From Variovorax sp. WDL1 (lineage in GTDB: Bacteria > Pseudomonadota > Gammaproteobacteria > Burkholderiales > Burkholderiaceae_C), in assembly GCF_001541225.1 (NCBI RefSeq), contig NZ_LMTS01000071.1, forward strand, positions 1-50,794: a stretch of DNA of 50,794 nucleotides, given 5' to 3'. This document shows, piece by piece, positions 8,596-17,122 of the stretch (its first letter is position 1; each line of letters begins with the position of its first letter). The position numbers and the translations under genes are program-made. Under the pieces are notes generated by a model that worked only from the letters and a program-made list of their open reading frames with translations, was not told where the DNA came from and made no database searches.

Positions 8596-8614
8596 ACGCC
8601 ACTGGAAGCGACCG

Positions 8615-9421
8615 ATGACAACGAAGATCTGGCACCAGAGCTTCACGGTGCTCTCCGATCTGGGCGCCTATGACGATGCGCTCAAGGCACACTTCAAGCG
8701 CGTGGCCCGGGCCGACACCGAGGTCGTGATGCACGGCATGCGCCCGGGCACCTACCGCAGCAACTACCCGGGCAACGACATTCGCCATGCCAGCCTGCAG
8801 CACCTGCATTCGATCCAGTTCATCGAGGCCGGACTGGCGGCGGAGCGCGAGGGCTTCGATGCCTACGCGATCAGCACGCTGCCCGACCCGGGCCTGCGGG
8901 AGATCCGGAGCATGCTGCGCATCCCGGTGGTCGGCTACGGGGAGTCGGCCATGCTGAGCTCGTGCCTGCTCGGTGCGCGCTTCGCGGTGATGGTGTTCAT
9001 CAGCGAGCTGACCGACCTGATTGCCGACAACGCGGCGAAGTACGGCCTGGGCAGCCGCTTTGCCGGTGTGACCGATGTGGGCTTTCGCTTCAACGACGTG
9101 CTGGAAGGCTTCGGCACGCCTGGCCCGCTGATCGACCGCTTCCGCGAAGCGGCGCGCCAGCGCATCGCCGCCGGCGCCGAGGTCATCATTCCCGGCGAGG
9201 CCCCGCTGTGCGTGCTGCTGGCGAGCCAGGGCGTCGCCAGTGTGGAGGGGGTGCCGGTGCTCGATTCGCTGTCATGCTGGGTGAAGCACGCCGAGATGCT
9301 GGTCGACCTGAAGCGCCAGAGCGGCGTCGAACGCTGCCAGCGCGGCTACTGGAACGAGCCGCCCACCCGCGAGCGTATCGACGAGCTCATGGCTTTCTAT
9401 GGCCGCGGGAGCGCTGCATGA
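8615..9421 (+). CDS. Asp/Glu/hydantoin racemase-fold protein without catalytic cysteines
   Basis: A 268-aa member of the Asp/Glu racemase superfamily. Landmarks are STLPDPGLREI (87-97) and PVVGYGE (104-110), matching the CF-x-DPGL and PVIG-x-xE segments of hydantoin racemases, and GAEVIIPGEAP (187-197), matching GA-x-x-I-x-x-GCAG. In these alignments the two acid-base Cys are replaced by Thr88 and Glu195, so ordinary two-Cys racemisation is not expected. Proteins like this are sometimes named HupH by annotation drift; nothing here supports a hydrogenase role. It starts 19 nt after the isochorismatase-like gene and overlaps the next ATG (ATGA), so it is firmly part of the operon. Confidence 0.8.
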   Translation: MTTKIWHQSFTVLSDLGAYDDALKAHFKRVARADTEVVMHGMRPGTYRSNYPGNDIRHASLQHLHSIQFIEAGLAAEREGFDAYAISTLPDPGLREIRSMLRIPVVGYGESAMLSSCLLGARFAVMVFISELTDLIADNAAKYGLGSRFAGVTDVGFRFNDVLEGFGTPGPLIDRFREAARQRIAAGAEVIIPGEAPLCVLLASQGVASVEGVPVLDSLSCWVKHAEMLVDLKRQSGVERCQRGYWNEPPTRERIDELMAFYGRGSAA

Positions 9422-10794
9422 AGGCGGTGCGAACGGGCCTGCTGGTGGTCGGCGGCGGCGCGGCCGGATTCGCCGCGGCGCTCGAGGCCGCGACGGCCGG
9501 CGTCCAGGTGACGCTGCTGGAGAAGACGGCGGACATCGGGGGCTCGTCCGCCATGAGCGGCGGCTGCCTCGCGTTCGCCGGCACCGACTTGCAGGAGGCC
9601 GAGGGCGTGGAGGATTCCGCCGAACTGCTGCGCAGCGATCTCATCGAGGTCGGCCAGCACGACAACGACCCGGCCGTGGTCGACGCCTATGTGCGCAACC
9701 AGCTCGACACCTATCGCTGGCTGCGCGGGCTCGGCCTGCAGTTCAGCCCATCGCTCGAGTCATCCTCTGGCCAGTCGGTGCCGCGCGTGCACACCGTCGA
9801 CCCGGCGGACATGGTGCGCCTGCTCGCCGCCCGCTGCGAAGCAACCGGCCGGGTCGAGGTGATGATGTCGACCCGCGCCGAGCGGCTGCTGCGGCAGGGC
9901 GAGACCTCGCCTGTGACCGGCGTGCTCGCCGAAGGCCCCGAAGGCCGCTTCGCGATAGAGTCCGATCGCGGCGTGCTGCTGGCGAGCGGCGGCTTCTGCC
10001 GCAACGCGGAACTGGTGCATCGCTTCGCGCCGCAATACGCCGAGGCGGTGTTCGTGGGCGGCGAAGGCAACGTGGGCGACGGCCTGCTCATGGCCTGGAA
10101 GCTGGGCGCCGACCTGCGCGACATGGCCTACATCAAGGGCACCTTCGGCAAGCATCCGACCGACGTCCACAACAACCACAGCTGCCTGGCGGTCTACAAG
10201 GGCGCCATCGCGGTCAACCAGGACGGCAAGCGCTTCGTCGACGAATCGATCTCATACAAGCTGCTCGGCGACGCCGTCATGCGCCAGCCGTATCACACCA
10301 GCTACCAGATCTTCGACGAGCCGACCTTCCAGAGCGGCGACGACCGCGTGCGCATCCTCGACTTCGGCCGGCGCATGGAGGAGGGGCTCATCGTGAAGGC
10401 GGACACGCTCGAAGCGCTCGCGCGGCAGATCGAGGTGCCTCCGGACGCGCTGCGCGAGACGGTGGAGCGCTACAACCGCTTCGTCGACGAAGGGCACGAT
10501 GCCGAATTCGGCCGCAAGACGCTGGTGCATCGCCAGGGCGCGCTGCGCCGGATCGAGGAGGCGCCGTTCTATGCCTACCCGTCGACGGCCGCCGTGTTCG
10601 GCACCTATTGCGGGCTGCGCATCGACGCAGACATGCGCGTCATCGACGTGTTCGGCGAGCCCATCGCCGGCCTGTACGCAGCGGGCGAAGTGGTGGGCGG
10701 CTTCCATGGCGGGGCGTACATGACCGGGTCGGCGCTGGGCAAGGCGGTCGTGTTCGGGCGCGTGGCGGTGCGTACCGCCTGCGGGGGCGCCTAG
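9418..10794 (+). CDS. FAD-dependent dehydrogenase, fumarate reductase flavoprotein family
   Basis: A 458-aa flavoprotein, last gene of the plus-strand operon, with its ATG overlapping the preceding stop (ATGA). FAD-binding motif VGGGAAG (11-17) ends with LLEK (Glu35), followed by GGSSAMSGG (41-49), a segment shared by fumarate reductase and 3-ketosteroid dehydrogenase relatives. LLASGGFCRN, GKRFVDES and the C-terminal GLYAAGE plus GGFHGGAYMTGSALG complete the FAD domain. There is no signal peptide, so it is cytosolic. It may introduce or reduce a C=C bond alpha-beta to a carboxyl or carbonyl group. It differs clearly from the flavoprotein at 5731, so the pathway may contain two separate flavin-dependent steps. 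Confidence 0.84.
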   Translation: MKAVRTGLLVVGGGAAGFAAALEAATAGVQVTLLEKTADIGGSSAMSGGCLAFAGTDLQEAEGVEDSAELLRSDLIEVGQHDNDPAVVDAYVRNQLDTYRWLRGLGLQFSPSLESSSGQSVPRVHTVDPADMVRLLAARCEATGRVEVMMSTRAERLLRQGETSPVTGVLAEGPEGRFAIESDRGVLLASGGFCRNAELVHRFAPQYAEAVFVGGEGNVGDGLLMAWKLGADLRDMAYIKGTFGKHPTDVHNNHSCLAVYKGAIAVNQDGKRFVDESISYKLLGDAVMRQPYHTSYQIFDEPTFQSGDDRVRILDFGRRMEEGLIVKADTLEALARQIEVPPDALRETVERYNRFVDEGHDAEFGRKTLVHRQGALRRIEEAPFYAYPSTAAVFGTYCGLRIDADMRVIDVFGEPIAGLYAAGEVVGGFHGGAYMTGSALGKAVVFGRVAVRTACGGA

Positions 10795-10814
10795 GTCGCG
10801 GGCTGGGCGGGCCT

Positions 10815-11426
10815 TCAGCTTCCGAACGGCGCACGCCAAGCCGGCAGTTCATTCAAGCGTTCATGCCATCTGGCGACGGCCGGGAAATCGGCCAGCGGAA
10901 TGTACGCGTCCTTGGCGTACGGAAGCGCCGCGCCCACGGCGAAGTCCGCCACGGTCAAGGCATCGCCTAGCAGGAACTTGCGCGAGCCCAGATGCGCATC
11001 CAGCACGGCGGCCGACGCGACGAACATCCGTGTCGCACCCTCCACCGCCGCGGCATCGGGCGCACCCATGCCGATCGCGGGCTTGATCAAGTTCTCGAAA
11101 TACAGGGTGCCGCCGTGGGCCGTGAAGTGGCTCGCGTCCCAGCTCAACCAGCGCTGCACCTCGATCTGTGCTCGCGGGTCCCTCGGCCAGAGGTCGGCGC
11201 CCGCCACGTTGGACAGGTGGCACATGATGGCGTTGGCTTCCCACAGCACCAGGTCGCCATCGTGCAGCACCGGAACCCTGCCGTTCGGGTTGATCGCCAG
11301 GAACGCCGGCGAGTGTTGTTCTCCCCGGCCCAGGTCCACCCGCACGAGTTCCACTTGCACGTTCAGGTGCCGGGCCACCGCGCAAGCCTTGCGCGGGTTG
11401 ATGGTTTCTGAGAAATACAGCTTCAT
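10815..11426 (-). CDS. Glutathione S-transferase family protein
   Basis: A 203-aa cytosolic GST-fold protein. The N-terminal thioredoxin-like domain has MKLYFSETINPRKAC, the cis-Pro element GRVPVLHDG, and WEANAIM where most GSTs have the glutathione-binding E-S-x-A-I; Asn replaces the usual Ser. The C-terminal helical domain carries the LTVADFAVG N-capping segment typical of GSTs. The ATG at 11426 overlaps the stop of the SRPBCC gene (ATGA), making it the third gene of an ArsR-SRPBCC-GST operon. Substrate unknown. Confidence 0.85.
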   Translation of the reverse strand: MKLYFSETINPRKACAVARHLNVQVELVRVDLGRGEQHSPAFLAINPNGRVPVLHDGDLVLWEANAIMCHLSNVAGADLWPRDPRAQIEVQRWLSWDASHFTAHGGTLYFENLIKPAIGMGAPDAAAVEGATRMFVASAAVLDAHLGSRKFLLGDALTVADFAVGAALPYAKDAYIPLADFPAVARWHERLNELPAWRAPFGS

Positions 11427-11893
11427 TCCGTCGCCCCCTCGAGGTGCGCCGCGAGCTTGTCGAAGCTGCTGGACCAGCCGCCCTCGTGCCCATCGCGTGA
11501 TACCTTCGAGGTGAAGCCGGTTTGCCGAAAGTGCATTCGCGTGCGGCCCGGGCCTTCCTCGGCAAAAGTGACGGTGACCAGGGTCTCGGGACCCGGCCGG
11601 CCGTCGGCGCTTTCCCATGCATGCGTCATCACCAGCCGCACGGGCGGCTGAATCTCCCGGTACACACCGCCCACCCAGTTGTCCTCGCCCTCGGGCGAGC
11701 GCAGGCACGCGCGATAGCGGCCGCCGGGACGCAGGTCCATCTCGTGATGCGGCGTCGTGAATCCCTTGGGGCCGGACCAGTGCGCCAGGTGCTCCGGCTC
11801 GGTCCAGGCTGCGAACACCAGCGCGGGCGGCGCGCTGAATACCCGGGTGATGACGAGTTCATCTGCGGTGGAAATGTCATTGGCGCTTGGCAC
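11423..11893 (-). CDS. SRPBCC/AHSA1-domain protein
   Basis: A 156-aa START/Bet v1-like (Activator of Hsp90 ATPase homologue 1) protein. The family typically has a hydrophobic cavity and unknown small ligands. Landmarks are VFSAPPALVFAAWTEPEHL, HWSGPKGFT, the DLRPGGRYR turn and the C-terminal HEGGWSSSFDKLAAHL helix. I chose the GTG at 11893 because GGAGG lies 7 nt upstream; an ATG at 11932 would add 13 residues and has no such site. With the GTG start it overlaps the ArsR gene by 17 nt. ArsR followed by AHSA1 genes is a recurrent bacterial arrangement, suggesting joint control by the ArsR protein. Confidence 0.85.
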   Translation of the reverse strand: MPSANDISTADELVITRVFSAPPALVFAAWTEPEHLAHWSGPKGFTTPHHEMDLRPGGRYRACLRSPEGEDNWVGGVYREIQPPVRLVMTHAWESADGRPGPETLVTVTFAEEGPGRTRMHFRQTGFTSKVSRDGHEGGWSSSFDKLAAHLEGATE

Positions 11894-12221
11894 GAGTGGC
11901 CTCCTTCTTCTGGACGTGTTGAAGATGAGCATCGAGGCGGTCGAAACTGGCTTCCCAGAATTGCCGATAGGCGCCGGCCCAGTCGAGCACCTCCTTCAGG
12001 GGAGCGGCCTGGATGCTGCACGGGCGGTTTTGCGCCTCGCGCGAGCGGGCAATCAGGCCGGCGCGCTCGAGAACCTTGAGGTGCTTGGAGATGGCAGGTT
12101 GGCTGATGGTGAACGGCAGCGCCAGCTCCGTCACGTTCGCCGGCCCGATGGCCAGGCGCGAGAGGATGGCGCGGCGCGTGGGATCGGCCAGCGCGGAGAA
12201 GGTGAGGCTCAATGTGTCCAT
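11877..12221 (-). CDS. ArsR-family winged-helix transcriptional regulator
   Basis: A 114-aa repressor-type regulator. The wHTH covers roughly residues 8-75: LADPTRRAIL, then the recognition region TISQPAISKHLKVLERAGL (38-56). The metal-binding ELCVCDL motif of ArsR/SmtB metal sensors is absent, so it probably senses something other than a metal or acts through a different site. It is the first gene of a three-gene operon with SRPBCC and GST genes, and is likely autoregulated through the AT-rich palindrome just upstream of its start. Confidence 0.87.
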   Translation of the reverse strand: MDTLSLTFSALADPTRRAILSRLAIGPANVTELALPFTISQPAISKHLKVLERAGLIARSREAQNRPCSIQAAPLKEVLDWAGAYRQFWEASFDRLDAHLQHVQKKEATRAKRQ

Positions 12222-12235
12222 GCCGTTCGTAAAAT

Positions 12236-12262
12236 CAATTAGTTATATAACCGGAAGGTTAC
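12236..12262 (-). promoter_or_regulatory. Promoter/operator region of the ArsR operon
   Basis: An AT-rich island in GC-rich surroundings, about 20 nt upstream of the arsR-type ATG. It contains the perfect 10-bp palindrome GTTATATAAC (12242-12251) and the inverted repeat TAACC-GGAA-GGTTA (12248-12261). The palindrome includes a TATAAC -10-like hexamer on the minus strand, so a bound ArsR dimer would block RNA polymerase. Confidence 0.5.
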
Positions 12263-12539
12263 GCATCGCCGATCGCGATGTCAAGCCGGTGCCCAGCTGT
12301 AGACGCCTGCGGCACGCGGGGAGTACGGGAACGAACAACGGGACGCAGCGACTGCGTGGCCTGCTAGGCGCTTTCGCTTGATCCTCCAGTGCCTTCTGTT
12401 CAGGCGCCGGCAAGATGAGAAGCGCGTGGCCAGTCGCATGGATGTACAGATGGTGCGCCACGATGTCGTAGGCCGGCGGCAGCTGCGGATTCACGCCGTC
12501 CGGGTAGTTTGCCCCCCCCCCCGATGCGAGCTAACGAAT
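12263..12539. other. Non-coding gap with an 11-C tract
   Basis: This gap separates the ArsR start from the 3' end of the LysR gene. The short reading frames in it show no recognisable motif or ribosome binding site. A homopolymer of eleven C lies at 12512-12522, just downstream of the LysR stop. I see no terminator hairpin with a T-run. Confidence 0.5.
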
Positions 12540-13460
12540 TCAGCGAGAACCGATCGCGCGCACGCTGACCACGCTGCGTCCGCTCGGCCGGCGCTGCGAG
12601 GCAAACACCTCGAAGAGGAAATCGGTGAAGGCCTTCACCTTGGCCGAACCGACGCGCGACTTGGCCATGACCACGTAGAAGGTCTTCACCGCGGTGTCCC
12701 ATTCGGGATAGACCTGCACCAGCGTGCCGTCGGCGAGCTGCCTGTTCACGAACACGTCGAGCACGCAGGTCACGCCGACGCCGCGCTCCGCTGCGATGAG
12801 GAGCGCGTCGCTGCTGTTGTAGTGAAGCGGGCCGTCGGGGCGGATCTCGATCTCCTCTTCGCCTTTCTTCAGCGGCCACGGGTTCACGAAGCGGCGCTCC
12901 TCCGGCAGGATGCCGATGCACTTGCGGCGATCCAGGTCGCCTGGGTGCGCCGGCAGGCTCGCCACCAGCTCGGGCGCGCAACACACGACATAGCGGCCTT
13001 CGTAGATGGGCCGCGCGATCAGGTCGGCGTCTTCGACCTGGTCCATGCGGATCGCAAGGTCGATGCCGCGCTCGATCACATGGTGCCGCTGGTTGGTGAG
13101 GGTCAGCGCCGTCGAGATCTCCGGGTAGCGCTTGGCGAACTCGGGCAGGGCGGGGCACAGGAGCGCGTGGCCGAGCGAGATGGGCATCTCGACGTGCAAC
13201 CGGCCGCGCAACTGCCCGACCTGGCTGCGGATCTCGTCTTCGGTGCGCGAGACGGCTTCGAGCAGTTCGCGCGCGCGCAGCAGGAAGGTCTGGCCTTCCT
13301 CCGTCAGCCGCAGCCGGCGGGTGTCGCGGTTGATGAGGGTGACGTCCAGGTGGCGCTCGAGATTGCGCACGCACGTCGTCACGGTCGCGTTCGCGAGGTC
13401 CAGTGATTCGGCGGCTCGCGAGAAGCTGCCGCATTCGGCCACGCGCACGAAGACCTCCAT
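12540..13460 (-). CDS. LysR-family transcriptional regulator
   Basis: At least 306 aa. The N-terminal wHTH (MEVFVRVAECGSFSRAAESL...VTTCVRNLERHL) and the TRRLRLTEEG wing are classic LysR, followed by a periplasmic-binding-protein-like effector domain from about residue 90. The first ATG (13460) lies 24 nt from a strong AAGGAG (13485-13490). An in-frame ATC at 13476-13478, 18 nt upstream and 6 nt from that site, would give I-D-R-L-W-G ahead of the Met; relatives commonly begin M-D-R-L/F-W. It may therefore start at a non-canonical ATC or have lost its normal ATG. It lies 84 nt downstream of the ETF genes and may regulate them. Confidence 0.85.
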   Translation of the reverse strand: MEVFVRVAECGSFSRAAESLDLANATVTTCVRNLERHLDVTLINRDTRRLRLTEEGQTFLLRARELLEAVSRTEDEIRSQVGQLRGRLHVEMPISLGHALLCPALPEFAKRYPEISTALTLTNQRHHVIERGIDLAIRMDQVEDADLIARPIYEGRYVVCCAPELVASLPAHPGDLDRRKCIGILPEERRFVNPWPLKKGEEEIEIRPDGPLHYNSSDALLIAAERGVGVTCVLDVFVNRQLADGTLVQVYPEWDTAVKTFYVVMAKSRVGSAKVKAFTDFLFEVFASQRRPSGRSVVSVRAIGSR

Positions 13461-13544
13461 GCCCCAAAGCCTGTCGATGTCTGTCTCCTTGTAGATGTTG
13501 GATGGGGGAAATTCTAGATCGGTTGGACCATTCCGCCCGCGGCC

Positions 13545-14432
13545 TCACACTGGCGTTTCCCCGCGCTCCAGTTCTTGCGCCAGCAGGGGCAGGATCTCGT
13601 GCCAGTCGCCTTCGACGGCGACGTCGCAGCGCGAGAAGATGTCCGCGTCACGGTCGTTGTTGAGGGCCACGATGCGCGCGGCGGGCGAGATGCCCGCCAT
13701 GTGCTGCGGGGTGCCGGAGATGGCCACCGCGAAGTACACCTTGGGCGTGACGAACTTGCCCGACTGGCCCACCTGGTGCGCCACCGGCACCCAGCCGGCA
13801 TCCACCGCGGGCAGGCTTCCGCCCAGGCCGGCCCCGAGCGCGGAGGCGATGCGTGCCAGCCATTCGAAGCCTTCCGGCCCGCCGATGCCGCGCCCGCCCG
13901 CGACCACCACGCTCGCACCTTCCACGCGCGGTCGACCGTTGTCCGCCGCCTGCGCTTCGACCGGATAGGGCGGCGGCTCGTGCAGGGCCACCTGCGTTAC
14001 CGTGGCGCGCCCAGCCCCGCCGGTACCTTCGCCCTGCGGCCGGAGCGTCGCGCAGGTGACCCGGGCTGCGCTGCGCAGGGCCAGCTCGACCCGGCCGCCG
14101 AAAGCGGCGCGCCTGGCCGTGACAGTGTCATCGGCGACGGCCAGCGCGTGGCAGCGCCCGAGGCTGATGCCATCGAGCCGCCCGGCCAGGAGCGCGGCGA
14201 TCGTCTCGCCTTCGGTGCCCGTGGGCAGCAGCACGAGCTGCCGGCCATCGCGTTCGCGCAGCCGGTCCGACAGGTGCCCGGCGATGGCCGCGGGATGCGT
14301 GGCGCCCTTGTAGTCCAGCACCTCGGGCTCGGCCGGCGCGCCCAGCGCCGATGCTTCGCCGACGAGACGATCGCGCTCTTCGCGCCCGGTCTGCCACGGA
14401 TGCAGCACGACGGTGACGTGCAGGCCGCTCAT
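13545..14432 (-). CDS. Electron transfer flavoprotein alpha subunit
   Basis: A 295-aa FAD-binding ETF alpha subunit that would accept electrons from acyl-CoA or other flavin dehydrogenases and pass them to ETF:quinone oxidoreductase. The C-terminal FAD domain is well conserved: AGGRGIGGPEGFEWLARIAS, PAVDAGWVPVAHQVGQSGKF and AISGTPQHMAGI match the family's GGRG, D-x-G-x-x-P, GQ-[ST]-GK and SGAIQH elements. The N-terminal domain (residues 1-150) is divergent, and the protein is a little short (typical 305-320). Its ATG overlaps the etfB-like stop (ATGA). It probably serves a specific dehydrogenase rather than general beta-oxidation. Confidence 0.87.
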   Translation of the reverse strand: MSGLHVTVVLHPWQTGREERDRLVGEASALGAPAEPEVLDYKGATHPAAIAGHLSDRLRERDGRQLVLLPTGTEGETIAALLAGRLDGISLGRCHALAVADDTVTARRAAFGGRVELALRSAARVTCATLRPQGEGTGGAGRATVTQVALHEPPPYPVEAQAADNGRPRVEGASVVVAGGRGIGGPEGFEWLARIASALGAGLGGSLPAVDAGWVPVAHQVGQSGKFVTPKVYFAVAISGTPQHMAGISPAARIVALNNDRDADIFSRCDVAVEGDWHEILPLLAQELERGETPV

Positions 14433-15202
14433 GTGGCAGCCGCCGCCATGAGCACCTGCGCCAGCGCACGCGCCTTCTGCTCGGGCGAGCCTTCCAGCCA
14501 TTCGCAATCCGCCCGGCGGACCGGCGCCTGCGCGGGCGCGACCGTGTCCAGGCGCAGCACGCCGCACGGCGCGGACGATGCCGCCTGCAGGACCTCGAAC
14601 ACGGCCTTCTTCGACAGCATGACGTTCTTCATGAGCGGATGGCGCAGCCGATTGCCGGGGTCGTTGGTTGCGCCCAGCAGCACGGGTGCGGAAAGCTGCA
14701 CGCGTTCCAGGGCGCCCGGGCCCTGGCGCAGCGCGGCGAAGCCTTCCGCCTGCCTGCGGACGTTGAGGGCCAGCGGAACGTAGGTCATCTCCAGCGCAAG
14801 CGCGAGCGCCGCGGGTACCGAGCCATCGTCGTAGTCGCCGAACTCCCGGCCGACCAGCACGAGTGATGCCTCGGGCGCACGCTCCAGCAGCGCCTGCGCC
14901 AGCGCGACCGCGACCGCGGCGCCGTCCCAGCGGGCGATGGTTTCGAGATCGACACGGCAGACGGTGTCGGGGCGCCACCCGGCGACGCGCCGTGTCAGGG
15001 CGTCGTCGGCGGCGACCAGCGTCGTGATGCGGATGTCCGGGTTCGCGTCGCGCAGGGCGAGCGCGAGTTCGAGGGCTGCCTCATCGAAAGGGCTGAGCGC
15101 GGCGTATCGGGCGGCGTGGATTTGCAGCGAGGCGACCGAGAGTTCGTGGGGAAGGGGCCACTTGGGGTCGGCAACGCCGCTGATGAGTACGGCAATGTCC
15201 AT
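14429..15202 (-). CDS. Electron transfer flavoprotein beta subunit (divergent)
   Basis: A 257-aa ETF beta-type subunit, first gene of the etfBA pair. LSPFDEAALELALALRD matches the N-terminal ETF beta pattern (N-x-x-D-x-x-A-x-E-x-A), and VGREFGDYDDGSVPAALALAL occupies the place of the family signature GKQAID-D-x-x-TG. The signature is clearly divergent, so the AMP-binding site may differ. Together with its short alpha partner this looks like a specialised ETF. The gene is divergent from trxB, with a 98-nt gap that contains a candidate operator dyad. Confidence 0.82.
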   Translation of the reverse strand: MDIAVLISGVADPKWPLPHELSVASLQIHAARYAALSPFDEAALELALALRDANPDIRITTLVAADDALTRRVAGWRPDTVCRVDLETIARWDGAAVAVALAQALLERAPEASLVLVGREFGDYDDGSVPAALALALEMTYVPLALNVRRQAEGFAALRQGPGALERVQLSAPVLLGATNDPGNRLRHPLMKNVMLSKKAVFEVLQAASSAPCGVLRLDTVAPAQAPVRRADCEWLEGSPEQKARALAQVLMAAAAT

Positions 15203-15247
15203 GAAAGGACTTTGCCCTCCCGGACTTGCAGCGCCAACGCCTGCCGC

Positions 15248-16272
<1,025 letters not shown>

Positions 16273-16294
16273 ACTCTTCGCGATCACGCCGCAA

Positions 16295-17122
16295 CTAGTG
16301 GGCCCTGGGCCTTGCGTTGCCGAGCGCCAGGCTGTGGACGTGGGCGCGCCTGAACTGCGCGACGCCGACGCCGCAGTCCCATTGCTCCACGGTGCAGCGC
16401 CGTTCGCCGTCCCCGCCTTCGAAGCGGATGAGGTTGACCGAATTCGGGGCGCCCGCGCGCAGCCGGGTCGACACGGCGGTGCCTGCCTGCACGCACCACA
16501 TCCTGCGCGCGGTCGCGCCGGCGCCTTCGTGCAGCGGGAGCACGAAGGGCAGGTGGATGTGCCCGCCGAGCACCAGGTCGGCCTCGGCTTCGGCCCAGAT
16601 CCTGATGGCCTCCCGGCGGCCGATGAGCAGGTTCTTGTGATCCTCCTCGCGCGTGACGGCGACCGGCTGGTGCACCACCACGACCCGAAGCTGCCGGGCC
16701 GAGCCTTTCGCGAGGCGGCGCGCCGCACGTTCAGCCTGCTGCGCCGAGGTGGCGCCGTTCTCGTGCCGGTACCAGCGCGTGGTGTTGACGCCGACGACGA
16801 GGAAGTCCGGCACATCCACGACCGGCTCGAGATCGTCGCCGAAGGCTGCGCTGTATCGCGAATACGGCGCCAGCAGGCGGGTGGAAAGCGCGAACAGGGG
16901 AATGTCGTGGTTGCCCGGTATGGCCAGCAGCCGTGGAATGGCCAGGCTGTCCACGAAGGCGCGAGCCCGCGCGAACTGCGCGCGCGTCGCTCGCTGCGTG
17001 ATGTCGCCGGAGAGCACGAGCGCACTTGGCCGCTCGGTCTGCACCAGCATGGCCAGCGCCCGCATCACCTCGGGCTGCTCGGTGCCGAAATGCGGATCGG
17101 ACATGTGCAGCAAACAGCTCAT
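16295..17122 (-). CDS. Calcineurin-like metallophosphoesterase
   Basis: A 275-aa dinuclear-metal phosphoesterase. All five family blocks are present: MSDPHF (D-x-H, Asp9/His11), LSGDITQ, PGNHD, VVHQPV and the GGHIHLPF (GHxH) block. The layout resembles the cpdA/Icc class III phosphodiesterases, but substrate class cannot be told from motifs alone. Its ATG overlaps the stop of the lipid-kinase gene (ATGA), placing it last in a three-gene minus-strand operon. It may act on a phosphorylated lipid or nucleotide, but this is inference from the neighbour only. Its TAG stop lies 23 nt past the convergent trxB stop. Confidence 0.87.
   Translation of the reverse strand: MSCLLHMSDPHFGTEQPEVMRALAMLVQTERPSALVLSGDITQRATRAQFARARAFVDSLAIPRLLAIPGNHDIPLFALSTRLLAPYSRYSAAFGDDLEPVVDVPDFLVVGVNTTRWYRHENGATSAQQAERAARRLAKGSARQLRVVVVHQPVAVTREEDHKNLLIGRREAIRIWAEAEADLVLGGHIHLPFVLPLHEGAGATARRMWCVQAGTAVSTRLRAGAPNSVNLIRFEGGDGERRCTVEQWDCGVGVAQFRRAHVHSLALGNARPRAH

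Noticed and set aside
8615..9421. HupH hydrogenase-expression role
   Set aside because: No hydrogenase genes are near; the sequence only supports the Asp/Glu racemase fold.
12378..13406. 342-aa plus-strand open frame opposite the LysR gene
   Set aside because: It is the antisense shadow of the LysR regulator; only the LysR frame has domain motifs.
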